Shown one piece after another: positions 53,174 to 61,728 of a stretch of 64,000 nt of DNA. The translations under genes were made by a program, and so were the position numbers. Numbering within the stretch: position 1 is the first letter of the stretch; each line of letters opens with the position of its first letter. Location: NCBI GenBank assembly GCA_963820415.1, contig CAWFZT010000006.1, forward strand, positions 744,001 through 808,000, written 5' to 3'. This DNA is from CAWFZT01 sp963820415. GTDB taxonomy: Bacteria; Chloroflexota; Anaerolineae; Anaerolineales; Anaerolineaceae. The notes below the pieces were generated by a model that searched no databases, was not told where the DNA came from, and was given only the letters and a program-made list of their open reading frames with translations.

Positions 53174-53305
53174 TTATAGGTACTGGTCGAGTAAGAAGGC
53201 AGTCAGGGTATAGCCGTCTTTAATTTCACCGGCGCTCAGCATCTGCCAGATTTTTTCTTTGGTAAACCAGCGGACTTCATTGATCTCCTGGGTATGGAAA
53301 TTTCC
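53174..53305 (-). pseudogene. 3' remnant of a NUDIX hydrolase
   Basis: A 43-codon frame reads QEINEVRWFTKEKIWQMLSA, then GEIKDGYTLTAFLLDQYL and a stop. This closely resembles the C terminus of NUDIX pyrophosphatases (the V-x-W-F-x-x-E and G-E-I-x-D-x-x-T-L pattern). TGA lies directly upstream in frame and no Nudix box is found, so only the tail survives. Confidence 0.6.
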
Positions 53306-53342
53306 TCAGATATCACGCCGGCGCAGTATTTTCCCTGGCATT

Positions 53343-54704
53343 TCAATCGACAAATTTGGGCAGGAGCACCTGTTGCAGGGTGATCATTTCGTTCATCATT
53401 TCCACCGCCTGCCGGTAGGAATCGACGGTGGGGTCAAGCAGGATGGTCTGGAGCAGCTTCTTGCGCGAGCGCTCCGCAAAAGCCTCGACCAGCAATTGTT
53501 GGATGCTGCACTGGGTGCGCATCAAGGCGGCGATGGCTTCCGGCAGGGGGTCCATCTTCACCGGCGCAATGCCATCTTTGCCCACGTAGGCCGGCACTTC
53601 CACGGCCGAACCCTCCGGCAGGTTGGGGATGAAGCCCTTGTTCTCAACGATGACCGCATCCAGCTCGCGTTGTTTGTCGAATAAAATGCCTTCCATGATG
53701 GGGATAGCCAACTCACCGGACGGGCGCAGTTCTTTATCCTTGTGCTCGTGGTGCTCGGTAGACAAAGAATGTTTTTCGGGCTGCCACGGGCGGGCGGTGT
53801 TCAAGCCATCAATGGTGTAAACGAACTCGGGGATTTTGCCGGTTTCCCAGGGCTTACCTTCCATGGCGTCGTAGTAATAGTGCAGCTCACTGGCCATAAA
53901 TTCGCTCGCCCAGCGCAGGTATTCGCCGTAATGGTTGGCAGCCGGCGAAGGCCACAGGCCAAAAGTGCGGAATAGCATGCGCCCCAGGCCGAGCTCGTGC
54001 CATTGGGTGGCCCAGGGGGCCTGGCTTTCGACCCGCGCCAGCTCGGGATACAGGTCCTCGCCGGTGGCTTTGTTTTTGATTTCCTGGAAGAAGGTGAAAT
54101 GGTTGAGCCCGCAGGCCTTGGTTTGCAAATTTTCGCGCGGGATGCCCAGCATTTCCGAGATCTGGTGCTGGCTCATGAACACGCCGTGGCACAGTCCGAC
54201 CGCCTTGGTGCTGGTCAAGCGGTTGACCGCCTCGCACAGGCGCTGTTCCGGGTTGGAGAAGTTAAGCATCCAGGCGTCCGGGCACAGCATTTCCATCTGC
54301 TTTGCCACTTCGACCACCGGGCCGATGTTGCGCAGGGCGTGGAACATGCTGCCCGGCCCGCCGTTTTCACCGTAAACCTGTTTGAAACCGTACTTGCGTG
54401 GGATGTGGAAGTCCATGCTCCAGTACAGGTACCGGTCGACCTCCAACCCAACGATCACGAAGCAGGCTCCCTCGAGCGATTCTTGCAGAGAAGTGGTCTT
54501 GGTCACCACCATTTTTCGGTTCAACTTTTCCATCGCCCAATGGGCATACTGTTCGTTCTCCGGTAAATGCTCGGGGACGATGTCCATCAAAGAGAGCTGG
54601 ACGCCCTGGTCAACCAGGGCATCGCTTAGAAGCAGGTCACGAATCACGGCCGGGCCAAAAGAACGGCTGCCGGCGCCAATAAAAGCAACTTTGATGGGGG
54701 CCAT
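53343..54704 (-). CDS. Glycoside hydrolase family 4 (alpha-glucosidase/galactosidase type)
   Basis: A 453-residue NAD- and divalent-metal-dependent glycosidase. The N-terminal Rossmann loop is KVAFIGAGSRSFGPAVIRDL. MLNFSNPEQRLCEAV, KAVGLCHGVF with the metal-binding Cys-His, and ACGLNHFTFF are GH4 hallmarks. Unlike classical hydrolases, GH4 acts through C3 oxidation and elimination. No signal peptide is present. Residues around GLCHG suggest the AglA/LplD-like branch. The exact sugar is unknown. Confidence 0.92.
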   Translation of the reverse strand: MAPIKVAFIGAGSRSFGPAVIRDLLLSDALVDQGVQLSLMDIVPEHLPENEQYAHWAMEKLNRKMVVTKTTSLQESLEGACFVIVGLEVDRYLYWSMDFHIPRKYGFKQVYGENGGPGSMFHALRNIGPVVEVAKQMEMLCPDAWMLNFSNPEQRLCEAVNRLTSTKAVGLCHGVFMSQHQISEMLGIPRENLQTKACGLNHFTFFQEIKNKATGEDLYPELARVESQAPWATQWHELGLGRMLFRTFGLWPSPAANHYGEYLRWASEFMASELHYYYDAMEGKPWETGKIPEFVYTIDGLNTARPWQPEKHSLSTEHHEHKDKELRPSGELAIPIMEGILFDKQRELDAVIVENKGFIPNLPEGSAVEVPAYVGKDGIAPVKMDPLPEAIAALMRTQCSIQQLLVEAFAERSRKKLLQTILLDPTVDSYRQAVEMMNEMITLQQVLLPKFVD

Positions 54705-54772
54705 TTTCTATACCTTTCATTTGACCAGGAAATGGAATCTGCCTTACAGGTATTTAGATTATACATCCAGGA

Positions 54773-56188
54773 TCAGCTTTTCGCTGCACCGCGGATCGAT
54801 GAGATCAAGGCTCCCCCCAGGGCCACGCCAACCCCCACCAGCAAACCGGTATGGACGGCGGTAAAGAGGGCATTATTACCCAAGTGGGTATCACCCAGGC
54901 GGGCCATCACACTGGTTAAAATGGCCCCGGCCAGCCCGACTCCCAGCACCATGCCCACGTTCCGGGCAGTCGCCAGGATGCCGGAGGCAATCCCCTGGCG
55001 CTGGCGCGGGGCGCTGCCCATCAGGGCGCTGGTGTTGGGCGAGATGAAAATGCCCGTCCCCAGGCCGGTGACCGCCAACCCGGCCAGGATGGCTCCGTTC
55101 GAGGAATCTGGTTGGAGCGTAGATAACAGGAATAGGCCGGCGGCCATCACCAGCATGCCCAGGGTCGAGAGCAGACGCGAACCGATGCGGTCGGAAAGCG
55201 CCCCGCTGATCGGCGCTATAATGGCCATGATGATCGGCTGGGCGGTCAGCAGCAGACCGGCCTGGGCCGGGTTGAGACCGCGCCCCTGCAGCAGATAAAA
55301 AGGCATGAGGAAGATGACGCAATACAGGCAGACGTAATTGAGCACGGCGCTGACCGTGCTGGCTGAGAAAACGCGCTGGCGGAAAAGGCTCAGGTCCAGC
55401 ATGGGCGAAGGCATCCGCATCTCGATCCTGAAAAAACCGATCAGGAGAATCAAGGCAGCCGCAGCGCAGAGTAATACTGCCAGGGAAGTCCAACCCCAGG
55501 CATCACCCTGGTTCAGCCCCAACAGCAGCGCCACCAGCCCGGCCGAGAACAGCAGGGCGCCAGGCCAGTCAAAGCGCTCAGAATGGGCTGTTCCAGGTTT
55601 TTCGACCGGGATGAAGGCCAGGCTGAGGGTGAAAGCCAGCAGGCCGACCGGCACATTGATGTAAAAAACTGCCCGCCAGCTTATTGTCTGTGTCAGCCAG
55701 CCGCCCAGCGAAGGCCCCACGGTCAGGCCCAGGTAGGTCATCATGGCCTGCAGGCCCAGCGCCTGGCCGCGCTGCTGGGGGGGAAAGCTGCGGGTGAGGA
55801 TAGCCGGCGCATTGGCAAAAAGCATAGCCGCCCCGACAGCCTGCACTGTGCGGGCCGCTACCAGCATAGCCACGGAGGGCGCCAGGCCGCACACCGCTGA
55901 GGCGACGACAAAGATCAGGAATCCCCCGGCATACATGCCCTTATGGCCGCGCAAATCGCCCAACCGGCCAAAGGTGAGCAGCAGGCTGCTGACCACCAAC
56001 AGGTAGACCACTACCGCCCACTCCACGCTGGCCACGTCACTTTTGAAATAATCGCGCATGACCGGCAGGATCGTATTGACCACGCTCGAATCCAGGGCAG
56101 ACATAAAGGTCCCGATGCCCACTGCTATGAAAACCCACCATTTACGGTTGGAAGAAGTTTCGGTTGTCAGTGCACTTTGGCGTTCCAT
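54773..56188 (-). CDS. EmrB/QacA-type MFS drug efflux transporter
   Basis: A 471-residue, 14-helix proton antiporter of the DHA2 family. SALDSSVVNTILPVM in helix 1 carries the conserved Asp, GRLGDLRGHKGMYAG is motif A, and TYLGLTVGPSLGGWL is the antiporter motif C region. No adaptor (EmrA) or regulator gene is adjacent. It is divergent from the PHP-domain gene across a repeat-rich gap. Confidence 0.9.
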   Translation of the reverse strand: MERQSALTTETSSNRKWWVFIAVGIGTFMSALDSSVVNTILPVMRDYFKSDVASVEWAVVVYLLVVSSLLLTFGRLGDLRGHKGMYAGGFLIFVVASAVCGLAPSVAMLVAARTVQAVGAAMLFANAPAILTRSFPPQQRGQALGLQAMMTYLGLTVGPSLGGWLTQTISWRAVFYINVPVGLLAFTLSLAFIPVEKPGTAHSERFDWPGALLFSAGLVALLLGLNQGDAWGWTSLAVLLCAAAALILLIGFFRIEMRMPSPMLDLSLFRQRVFSASTVSAVLNYVCLYCVIFLMPFYLLQGRGLNPAQAGLLLTAQPIIMAIIAPISGALSDRIGSRLLSTLGMLVMAAGLFLLSTLQPDSSNGAILAGLAVTGLGTGIFISPNTSALMGSAPRQRQGIASGILATARNVGMVLGVGLAGAILTSVMARLGDTHLGNNALFTAVHTGLLVGVGVALGGALISSIRGAAKS

Positions 56189-56281
56189 TTCCCGGCTCCA
56201 CGAACGATGGTCTGATAATCAGAGGGCTTATTATATCCTGTGCGACAGCCACCTACGCAGGTTGCCTAAGTTGTTTAGGGT

Positions 56282-56368
56282 TGTCATTGCGAACGAGCGC
56301 TTTTCGCGAGTAAGGCAATCTCAATATCAACGCGGAGATTGCTTCGCCGAAGACGGCTCGCAATGACA
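56282..56368. repeat. REP/MITE-like palindromic repeat region
   Basis: TGTCATTGCGA (56282-56292) and TCGCAATGACA (56358-56368) are perfect inverted ends. GGCAATCTC and GAGATTGCT pair inside. Partial copies follow: GGTTGTCATTTCGAG at about 56380 and CTTTTCGCGAGTGACAC near 56463. The 343-base gap between the MFS and PHP genes is made largely of this material. The motif resembles widespread intergenic repeats, which I recall from other genomes. Confidence 0.75.
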
Positions 56369-56531
56369 CTAAGCTCCTGGGGTTGTCATTTCGAGTAAAT
56401 CCACAGCGCCAGCGCTTTTCCTTTGGGAAGAAACTGGATTGAAGTTTTTTATTAGCGACTGCTTTTCGCGAGTGACACCCTTGGTGCACCCGAAGGGGTG
56501 AGCAATCTCCAGTCTTGTTATAATCAAAGTA

Positions 56532-57956
56532 TTGAACATAAAAGTCACCCACCAACCGCTGCCCTCCTATCATTTCGAAGGAAAGATCCCCGTCCCAGAG
56601 GATAAGGGCTATGTGCAGAATTACCTGGATTTCCCCTTCGACGTGCCTTAGGGCGTGGGCGCTCTGCGCTTGCGCCTGCAATACGCCCCGCCGAAGGTGG
56701 GGGAGATCAATAACCTGATCACCCTGGGTCTGTACGACCCGCACGGTTTCCGCGGCAACGCCCACCGCTACCCGCCGGACAGGCAGGTCGTCCTATCTCC
56801 GGCGACGACCACCTCCGGATTCCTGCCGGGGCCGGCGCCTGCCGGCCGGTGGCTGGCGCAGCTTGCCGGCCAGGTGGTCATGTCCAGTGAACCGCCCTGT
56901 GCTTATTCACTGGACATCGACCTGCTGCCGGCGGCCGAAGGGCGCCGGATCAGCCAGGCTGAAACGCCTGCCCCACGCCAGCCGGCTGGCACGGCGAAGG
57001 TCGGCTGGTACCGCGGCGAGCTGCACAGCCACACCCTCCACTCTGACGGCAAGCTGACAGTGCCAGAATTGATCGCCGAAGCGCGCCGCTTCCAGCTCGA
57101 TTTTCTGGCCATCACCGATCACAACACCACCAGCGCCCTGGGCCAGGTCGACCAGGCGGTCCTGGATGGACTGCTGGTGATCCCCGGCCTCGAGCTGACC
57201 ACTTTTTACGGGCATGCCCTGGCGCTGGGGGTGGAAGATTGGGTGGATTGGCGCACCGGTTACCAGGGTTGGACGATGGAGGATGCCGCCCGCCGCACGC
57301 ACGAACTGGGCGGCCTGTTTATCATCGCCCACCCCAACGACGTTGGCACGCCCTTCTGCACCGGCTGCCACTGGGATGATACGGATTTCGACCTCGACCT
57401 GGTGGACGGGGTGGAAATCTGGAACGGCAGATGGCGAAACCCCGGCTCCGGCAACACAGTCAACCTGGATTGGTGGCAACGGCTGCAAAACGGGCCGCGG
57501 CGCATGCCGGGTACCTGCGGCGGCGATTACCACGAACCCGGCGAATGGGGATGGGGAGGTGGGGCCCCATTCAGCTACGTCTACGCCGCCAGCCTGTCGA
57601 CGGCGGATATTTTGGATGGCCTCCGTCATGGGCGGGTGATGCTCAGCCGTGGGCCGTGGCTGAGTCTGCGCGTTTCGCCAGGGGACGGCAGGGGTTCGGC
57701 CGGAATCGGCGATACGCTGCGCACCCGCGCCCGGCGCATGCGGCTGGAGCTGGCCTGGGAAGATGCGCCATTGGGAGCGCGCTTGCAGGTGCATGGCCAG
57801 CAGCACGTGATAGTGGACGAGGCGATCGCTGAGACCGGCTCGCTTCAGCCATGGTTGGAGATACCTGCGCAAGAGCGCCTGTGGGTAGAAATTTATACAG
57901 CCGATGGGGCGCTGAGCGCCTTCACCAACCCGGTGTTCATCCAAAGCGAACCGTAA
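56532..57956 (+). CDS. PHP-domain (CehA/McbA-like) metallohydrolase with in-frame amber codon
   Basis: The homologous frame opens at TTG 56532 (YHFEGKIPVPEDKGYVQNYL, then FPFDVP), meets TAG at 56649 where Glu would be expected (VPEGVGALRL), and continues without a break to 57956. The PHP domain has GELHSHTLHSDG, AITDHNTTSA, VIPGLELTTFYGHALALG, FIIAHPNDVG and CGGDYHEPG, a complete metal-binding set. The protein would have about 474 residues. Translation from GTG 56655 would lose 40 residues of the N-terminal beta domain but keep the active site. Phosphoesterase or amidohydrolase activity is likely. Confidence 0.82.
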
Positions 57957-58066
57957 ACTGAAAGATTCACCGGCGCTTAGTCACATCTAAACCTTTGCCA
58001 TCTATCATAGGGTAAGAAGAAAAATCCAATTCCGCACAATTACCCTCGAAACTGAAAGGGAAACCT

Positions 58067-58753
58067 ATGGCAAAGAAAACCCTCTTCCTCCTGTTAGCAC
58101 TCATACTGATGATCAGCCTGACCGCCTGCTCGGCCATCCAACTGCCCTGGGCGAGCGCCTCAACCCTCGCCAGTCAGGCAAGCTCACATACCAATTTTGC
58201 CAGCCAGCCGGTAAAAAATAAGCTGGCTGTCGGGCTTTTGAAATTGGAAGGCAGCGACCTGGCCATCACATTCACCCAGGCTAAAGAGCTGCTGCCGTTA
58301 TGGAAGGCAGTCAAGAGCTTGAGCACGGACAGCAACACCACCCCAGGCGAAATGGCCGCTCTGTATGTGCAGATCGAAGGCGTGCTGACCACCAGCCAGC
58401 TCCAGGCCATCGAAAATCTGGACTTGTCGGCCATTGAATTGACGGCGCTGGAACAGAAATATGCAGCTCAAACTACCGAGAGCGGCTCGGTTTCAACCAG
58501 CACAACCAGCCAGACAGCACAATCCACGCAAGCGCAGGGCGGGGCAGGTGGACCGGGCGGTGACATCCAGGGGGTCAGCGATCCCACCCTCGGCGGTATT
58601 CTTGGCGGCGCCCCGGTTGCGGTGCAATCGAGCGCCTCAAACAGCTCCTCGACCAGCACCTCCAGCACGGGAAGCCAGGCCAACCTCAACTTGCTGCTGG
58701 CAGACCCGGTAATTTCCCTGCTGAAAGCCCGCATTGGCTCGCTGGGCGCCTGA
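58067..58753 (+). CDS. Putative lipoprotein of unknown function
   Basis: A 228-residue protein with signal peptide and lipobox SLTAC. The mature part begins with a helical domain (FTQAKELLPLWKAVKSLSTD; VLTTSQLQAIENLDLSA) and continues with Ser/Thr/Gly-rich low-complexity sequence. A short C-terminal segment is hydrophobic. The helical domain, with its LTxxQA-LLPLWKA pattern, resembles small secreted helical-bundle proteins, but I assign no function. It is single in its transcription unit with a hairpin downstream. Confidence 0.75.
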   Translation: MAKKTLFLLLALILMISLTACSAIQLPWASASTLASQASSHTNFASQPVKNKLAVGLLKLEGSDLAITFTQAKELLPLWKAVKSLSTDSNTTPGEMAALYVQIEGVLTTSQLQAIENLDLSAIELTALEQKYAAQTTESGSVSTSTTSQTAQSTQAQGGAGGPGGDIQGVSDPTLGGILGGAPVAVQSSASNSSSTSTSSTGSQANLNLLLADPVISLLKARIGSLGA

Positions 58754-58782
58754 TTAATAATTAACCCTCACCCAATGCAATA

Positions 58783-58809
58783 CAGCCGCACTCAGATACA
58801 GGTGCGGCT
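58783..58809 (+). terminator. Terminator-like hairpin after the lipoprotein gene
   Basis: AGCCGCAC (58783-58790) pairs with GTGCGGCT (58802-58809), followed by TATATAAT. The weak U-tract lowers confidence. Confidence 0.6.
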
Positions 58810-58819
58810 TATATAATGA

Positions 58820-58834
58820 TTATTATCATAATAA
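58820..58834. promoter_or_regulatory. 7-1-7 palindrome, Fur-family-like box
   Basis: TTATTAT-C-ATAATAA is a perfect 7-1-7 inverted repeat in an AT-rich stretch about 195 bases before mgsA. Its shape resembles Fur/PerR-type boxes, but the sequence is not an exact match to either. Confidence 0.35.
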
Positions 58835-58952
58835 TCTAATAATACCGTGATATAGTTTATTGATATATTATATTGGGAGCCTATGCTCCCCATCCCCTTC
58901 TACTTCCCAAGCTAATCCGACTCCCTGAAAAGGTACGTATGGTTAAGAAGTA

Positions 58953-58969
58953 ACCTGAATCATTCAGGT
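58953..58969. promoter_or_regulatory. 8-1-8 palindrome upstream of mgsA
   Basis: ACCTGAAT-C-ATTCAGGT is a perfect 17-base palindrome 59 bases before the mgsA start. It could be an operator or a small hairpin in the leader. Confidence 0.45.
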
Positions 58970-59027
58970 GATTGTCCATACTTGTACGATGGCTTGAGGG
59001 ACGGGGATGACGTAAAGGAGATTGAGA

Positions 59028-59585
59028 ATGAGCGACACTATTGAAACAAAAAATGTCCCTGAAACAACGCCGGCCAATCCCGTCGCGGGTGAACGTAAGA
59101 AACGCATTGCCCTGGTAGCCCACGATAACAAGAAACATGATTTGCTGGAATGGGCCTGCTACAACCGCGAGCTTTTGATCAAACATGACTTGTACGCCAC
59201 CGGCACGACCGGCCGCCTGCTGAAAGAGGCGCTGGAAACCGACGTTACCTGCCTGCAGAGCGGCCCTCTGGGCGGCGACCAGCAAATCGGCTCGCGCATC
59301 GCCGAAGGGGAAATCGACCTGCTGATCTTCTTCTGGGACCCGCTCGAACAGCAGCCGCATGATACGGACGTAAAGGCTTTACTCAGGATTGCGGTGGTCT
59401 GGAATATACCAGTAGCCTGCGACCGGGCCACGGCTGATTTTATCATTTCATCCCCGTTGATGACCGGACCTTACGAGCGTTTACTTCCAGATTACTCAGC
59501 CATCATCGAACGCTTTACGGTGGAAGATGAAAACGAGCAGCCGCTTCTGCTGACCAATAAAAATCTGGTCCACATGTCCGATTGA
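59028..59585 (+). CDS. mgsA: Methylglyoxal synthase
   Basis: MgsA converts dihydroxyacetone phosphate to methylglyoxal and phosphate, bypassing lower glycolysis when phosphate is short. The ATG at 59028 follows AAAGGAG. After a hydrophilic N-terminal extension of about 25 residues come RIALVAHDNKKHDLLEWA, HDLYATGTTGRLL, SGPLGGDQQIGSRIAEGEID, LIFFWDPLEQQPHDTDVKAL and NIPVACDRATADFIISSPLM, with the catalytic Asp in GGDQQIG. The 185-residue protein is slightly longer than E. coli MgsA. Confidence 0.93.
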   Translation: MSDTIETKNVPETTPANPVAGERKKRIALVAHDNKKHDLLEWACYNRELLIKHDLYATGTTGRLLKEALETDVTCLQSGPLGGDQQIGSRIAEGEIDLLIFFWDPLEQQPHDTDVKALLRIAVVWNIPVACDRATADFIISSPLMTGPYERLLPDYSAIIERFTVEDENEQPLLLTNKNLVHMSD

Positions 59586-59617
59586 GCTGAAATTCTATCA
59601 ATCAAAAGTCGCACGCT

Positions 59618-59647
59618 CCGGATGGTTATTTTCATCCGGCCCATTTT
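59618..59647 (+). terminator. Intrinsic terminator after mgsA
   Basis: CCGGATG (59618-59624) pairs with CATCCGG (59633-59639), followed by CCCATTTTG. Confidence 0.65.
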
Positions 59648-59757
59648 GCTTAGAGTGAATTTCACCGCAGAGACAAAGAGAAAAAGGAGAAGAGGATTTA
59701 ATATAAGAAAAAGAATTTTAGATCGGAGAGATTGTTTTCTAAATGAACCCAAAGGAA

Positions 59758-59786
59758 TTGAAAGCAAGAGACAGGCGACTTATAAT
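59758..59786 (+). promoter_or_regulatory. Promoter of the DJ-1-like gene
   Basis: TTGAAA (59758-59763), a 17-base spacer and TATAAT (59781-59786) are followed by a short leader containing AAAAAGGAGGT before ATG 59821. Confidence 0.75.
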
Positions 59787-59820
59787 GAATCAAAACGAGT
59801 GTTAAAAAGGAGGTTTTTCT

Positions 59821-60564
59821 ATGTTTGACACGTTGGAACACCACCCTGTCGTCCTGATCCCATTGCCCGATCACGATTTTGACCCAACCGAAGCGGCCAC
59901 GCCCTGGAAAGTGTGCACCGGTCGGGGATGGAAAGTTGTCTTCAGCACTGAACACGGCCAGGTCGCCGCGGCGGATTATCGCCTGCTCAAGGGGCTTATC
60001 CTGGGCCCGCTGGGCGCCAGTCCAAAAGTTTTGGAGGCCTACCGCAGCATGCAGCAAGATGACGCTTACAACCACCCGATTACCTACAGCGATATCGAAC
60101 CGGCGCAGTTTACTGCGCTTATGCTGCCGGGGGGACACGCCCCAGGCGTGAAACAATACCTCGAAAGCTCCGTATTACAGGCTAAAGTTGTCGAATTCTG
60201 GAAGCAGGGCAAGGTGATCGGGGCCATCTGCCACGGAGTGCTGATAGCGGCGCGCGCCATCGATCCGGATACCGGACACAGCATCCTATACGGCTCCAAA
60301 GCCACCGCCCTGACCAAGGACCTGGAGGTGACCGTCTTTTCGCTGACGTTCTGGCTGCTTGGCCGGCGCTACCGCACCTACCCCTGCTACGTAGCCGATG
60401 AAGTGCGCGGTGTCCTGGAACACCCACAGGATTTCAAAACTGGCCGCAGAATGCTGGAACCTTTTGCAATTCGAGATGGCCGGCTGGTCACCGCACGCGC
60501 GTCATTGGACGCGGATGTTTTCACCAACCTCTTTGTAGAAGTAGTTGAAGAGCACATGATATGA
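59821..60564 (+). CDS. DJ-1/PfpI family protein
   Basis: A 247-residue class I glutamine-amidotransferase-fold protein. ALMLPGGHAPGVKQYLES and VIGAICHGVLIAARAID contain the nucleophile elbow Cys-His. The family includes Hsp31/YajL-type proteins that have been proposed to act on methylglyoxal or glycated molecules. The neighbouring mgsA makes a link to methylglyoxal detoxification attractive but unproven. It has its own promoter. Confidence 0.85.
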   Translation: MFDTLEHHPVVLIPLPDHDFDPTEAATPWKVCTGRGWKVVFSTEHGQVAAADYRLLKGLILGPLGASPKVLEAYRSMQQDDAYNHPITYSDIEPAQFTALMLPGGHAPGVKQYLESSVLQAKVVEFWKQGKVIGAICHGVLIAARAIDPDTGHSILYGSKATALTKDLEVTVFSLTFWLLGRRYRTYPCYVADEVRGVLEHPQDFKTGRRMLEPFAIRDGRLVTARASLDADVFTNLFVEVVEEHMI

Positions 60565-60591
60565 TCCTCCCCGAAAGGGTTCCCTGACCCT

Positions 60592-61722
60592 ATGACCAGC
60601 CTCATCTGTATAAAATGTGGCGATAGGTATTCGGTAAAAGACCCAGTCTGGAAATGCGACTGCGGCGGCTTGCTGGACCTTGAATTCAGCCCGCTATTCG
60701 ACCGCCGGGCCATCACTTCCCGACCGCTTTCCTTGTGGCGCTACCGGGAAGCCCTGCCGCTTGAAGATGACCGCAATATCATCACCTTCGGCGAGGGTTT
60801 CACACCCCTGACCCCCTTCAAACTCGACGGGCGGGAGATCTTGATTAAACAAGACCAGCTTTTCCCCTCCGGGTCTTTCAAGGACCGCGGGGCGGCTCTG
60901 TTGATCAGCAAGGCCAAAGAGCTGGGAGTGACAGAGGTGGTCGAAGATTCGTCCGGCAACGCCGGCTGCGCCGTAGCGGCCTGGTGCGCCCGGGCGGAGA
61001 TTGCCTGCCAGATCTTCTGCCCAGCCTCGACCTCTCCGGGCAAGACCGCCCAAATTGCGATGTATGGGGCGCGGCTGGTGCTGGTGCCCGGCTCGCGTGA
61101 GGATACCTCGCGGGCGGTTCTGACAGCCGCCGCACAGCATTATTACGCCAGCCATGTATGGAACCCATACTTCTTTCACGGCACCAAGACCTGGGCGTAT
61201 GAGGTGTGGGAGCAGCTTGGTTGGCAGGCGCCTGATACAGTCATCCTACCGGCGGGCAACGGCACGCTGCTGCTGGGGACCTATATCGGTTTCAAAGAAC
61301 TGCTGGCCGCCAGCGAAACCCACCAGATGCCAAAAATCGTGGCGGTTCAGTCGGAAAACTCCGCCCCGCTGGCCAAAGCCTTCCGGGAAAACCTGGATTA
61401 CGTACCGACTATCGAAAAAAAAGATACCCTGGCGGAGGGGATTGCCATCGCCGAACCGGTGCGGGGCATGCAGATCGTGCAGGCAGTCCGCGAAACTGGC
61501 GGGGATTTCATGACCGTCAGCGATGCCGAGGTGGAAGCGTCGCTGGTCGAGCTCAGCCGGCAGGGAGCTTACATCGAGCCGACCTCCGCCGCTACTACCG
61601 CAGCGGCAGCCCGCTACCTGGCGAACAAACCTGAAAGTGAACTGGCGGTGACCGTTTTTACCGGTCACGGCCTGAAGAGCACCGAGAAAATGTTGAAGGT
61701 CCTGGAACACCAGAGGCGCTGA
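60592..61722 (+). CDS. Threonine synthase family PLP enzyme
   Basis: A 376-residue fold-type II PLP enzyme. An N-terminal zinc ribbon (CIKCGDRYSVKDPVWKCDCG) precedes the catalytic domain. The PLP lysine is in SGSFKDRGAALLI, followed by EDSSGNAGCAVAAWCARA and the glycine-rich PAGNGTLLLGTYIGF. Most proteins of this layout are threonine synthases (thrC), but no homoserine kinase or dehydrogenase is adjacent, and diaminopropionate or other beta/gamma-eliminating paralogues exist. It starts 27 bases after the DJ-1-like gene. Confidence 0.82.
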   Translation: MTSLICIKCGDRYSVKDPVWKCDCGGLLDLEFSPLFDRRAITSRPLSLWRYREALPLEDDRNIITFGEGFTPLTPFKLDGREILIKQDQLFPSGSFKDRGAALLISKAKELGVTEVVEDSSGNAGCAVAAWCARAEIACQIFCPASTSPGKTAQIAMYGARLVLVPGSREDTSRAVLTAAAQHYYASHVWNPYFFHGTKTWAYEVWEQLGWQAPDTVILPAGNGTLLLGTYIGFKELLAASETHQMPKIVAVQSENSAPLAKAFRENLDYVPTIEKKDTLAEGIAIAEPVRGMQIVQAVRETGGDFMTVSDAEVEASLVELSRQGAYIEPTSAATTAAAARYLANKPESELAVTVFTGHGLKSTEKMLKVLEHQRR

Positions 61723-61728
61723 TAGAAA

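Noticed and set aside
28718..56651. Possible amber (TAG) reassignment, because TAG interrupts the GH20 and PHP genes
   Set aside because: TAG ends normal genes here (tuf, rpmG, rplA), and the two interrupted positions imply different amino acids (Trp and Glu).
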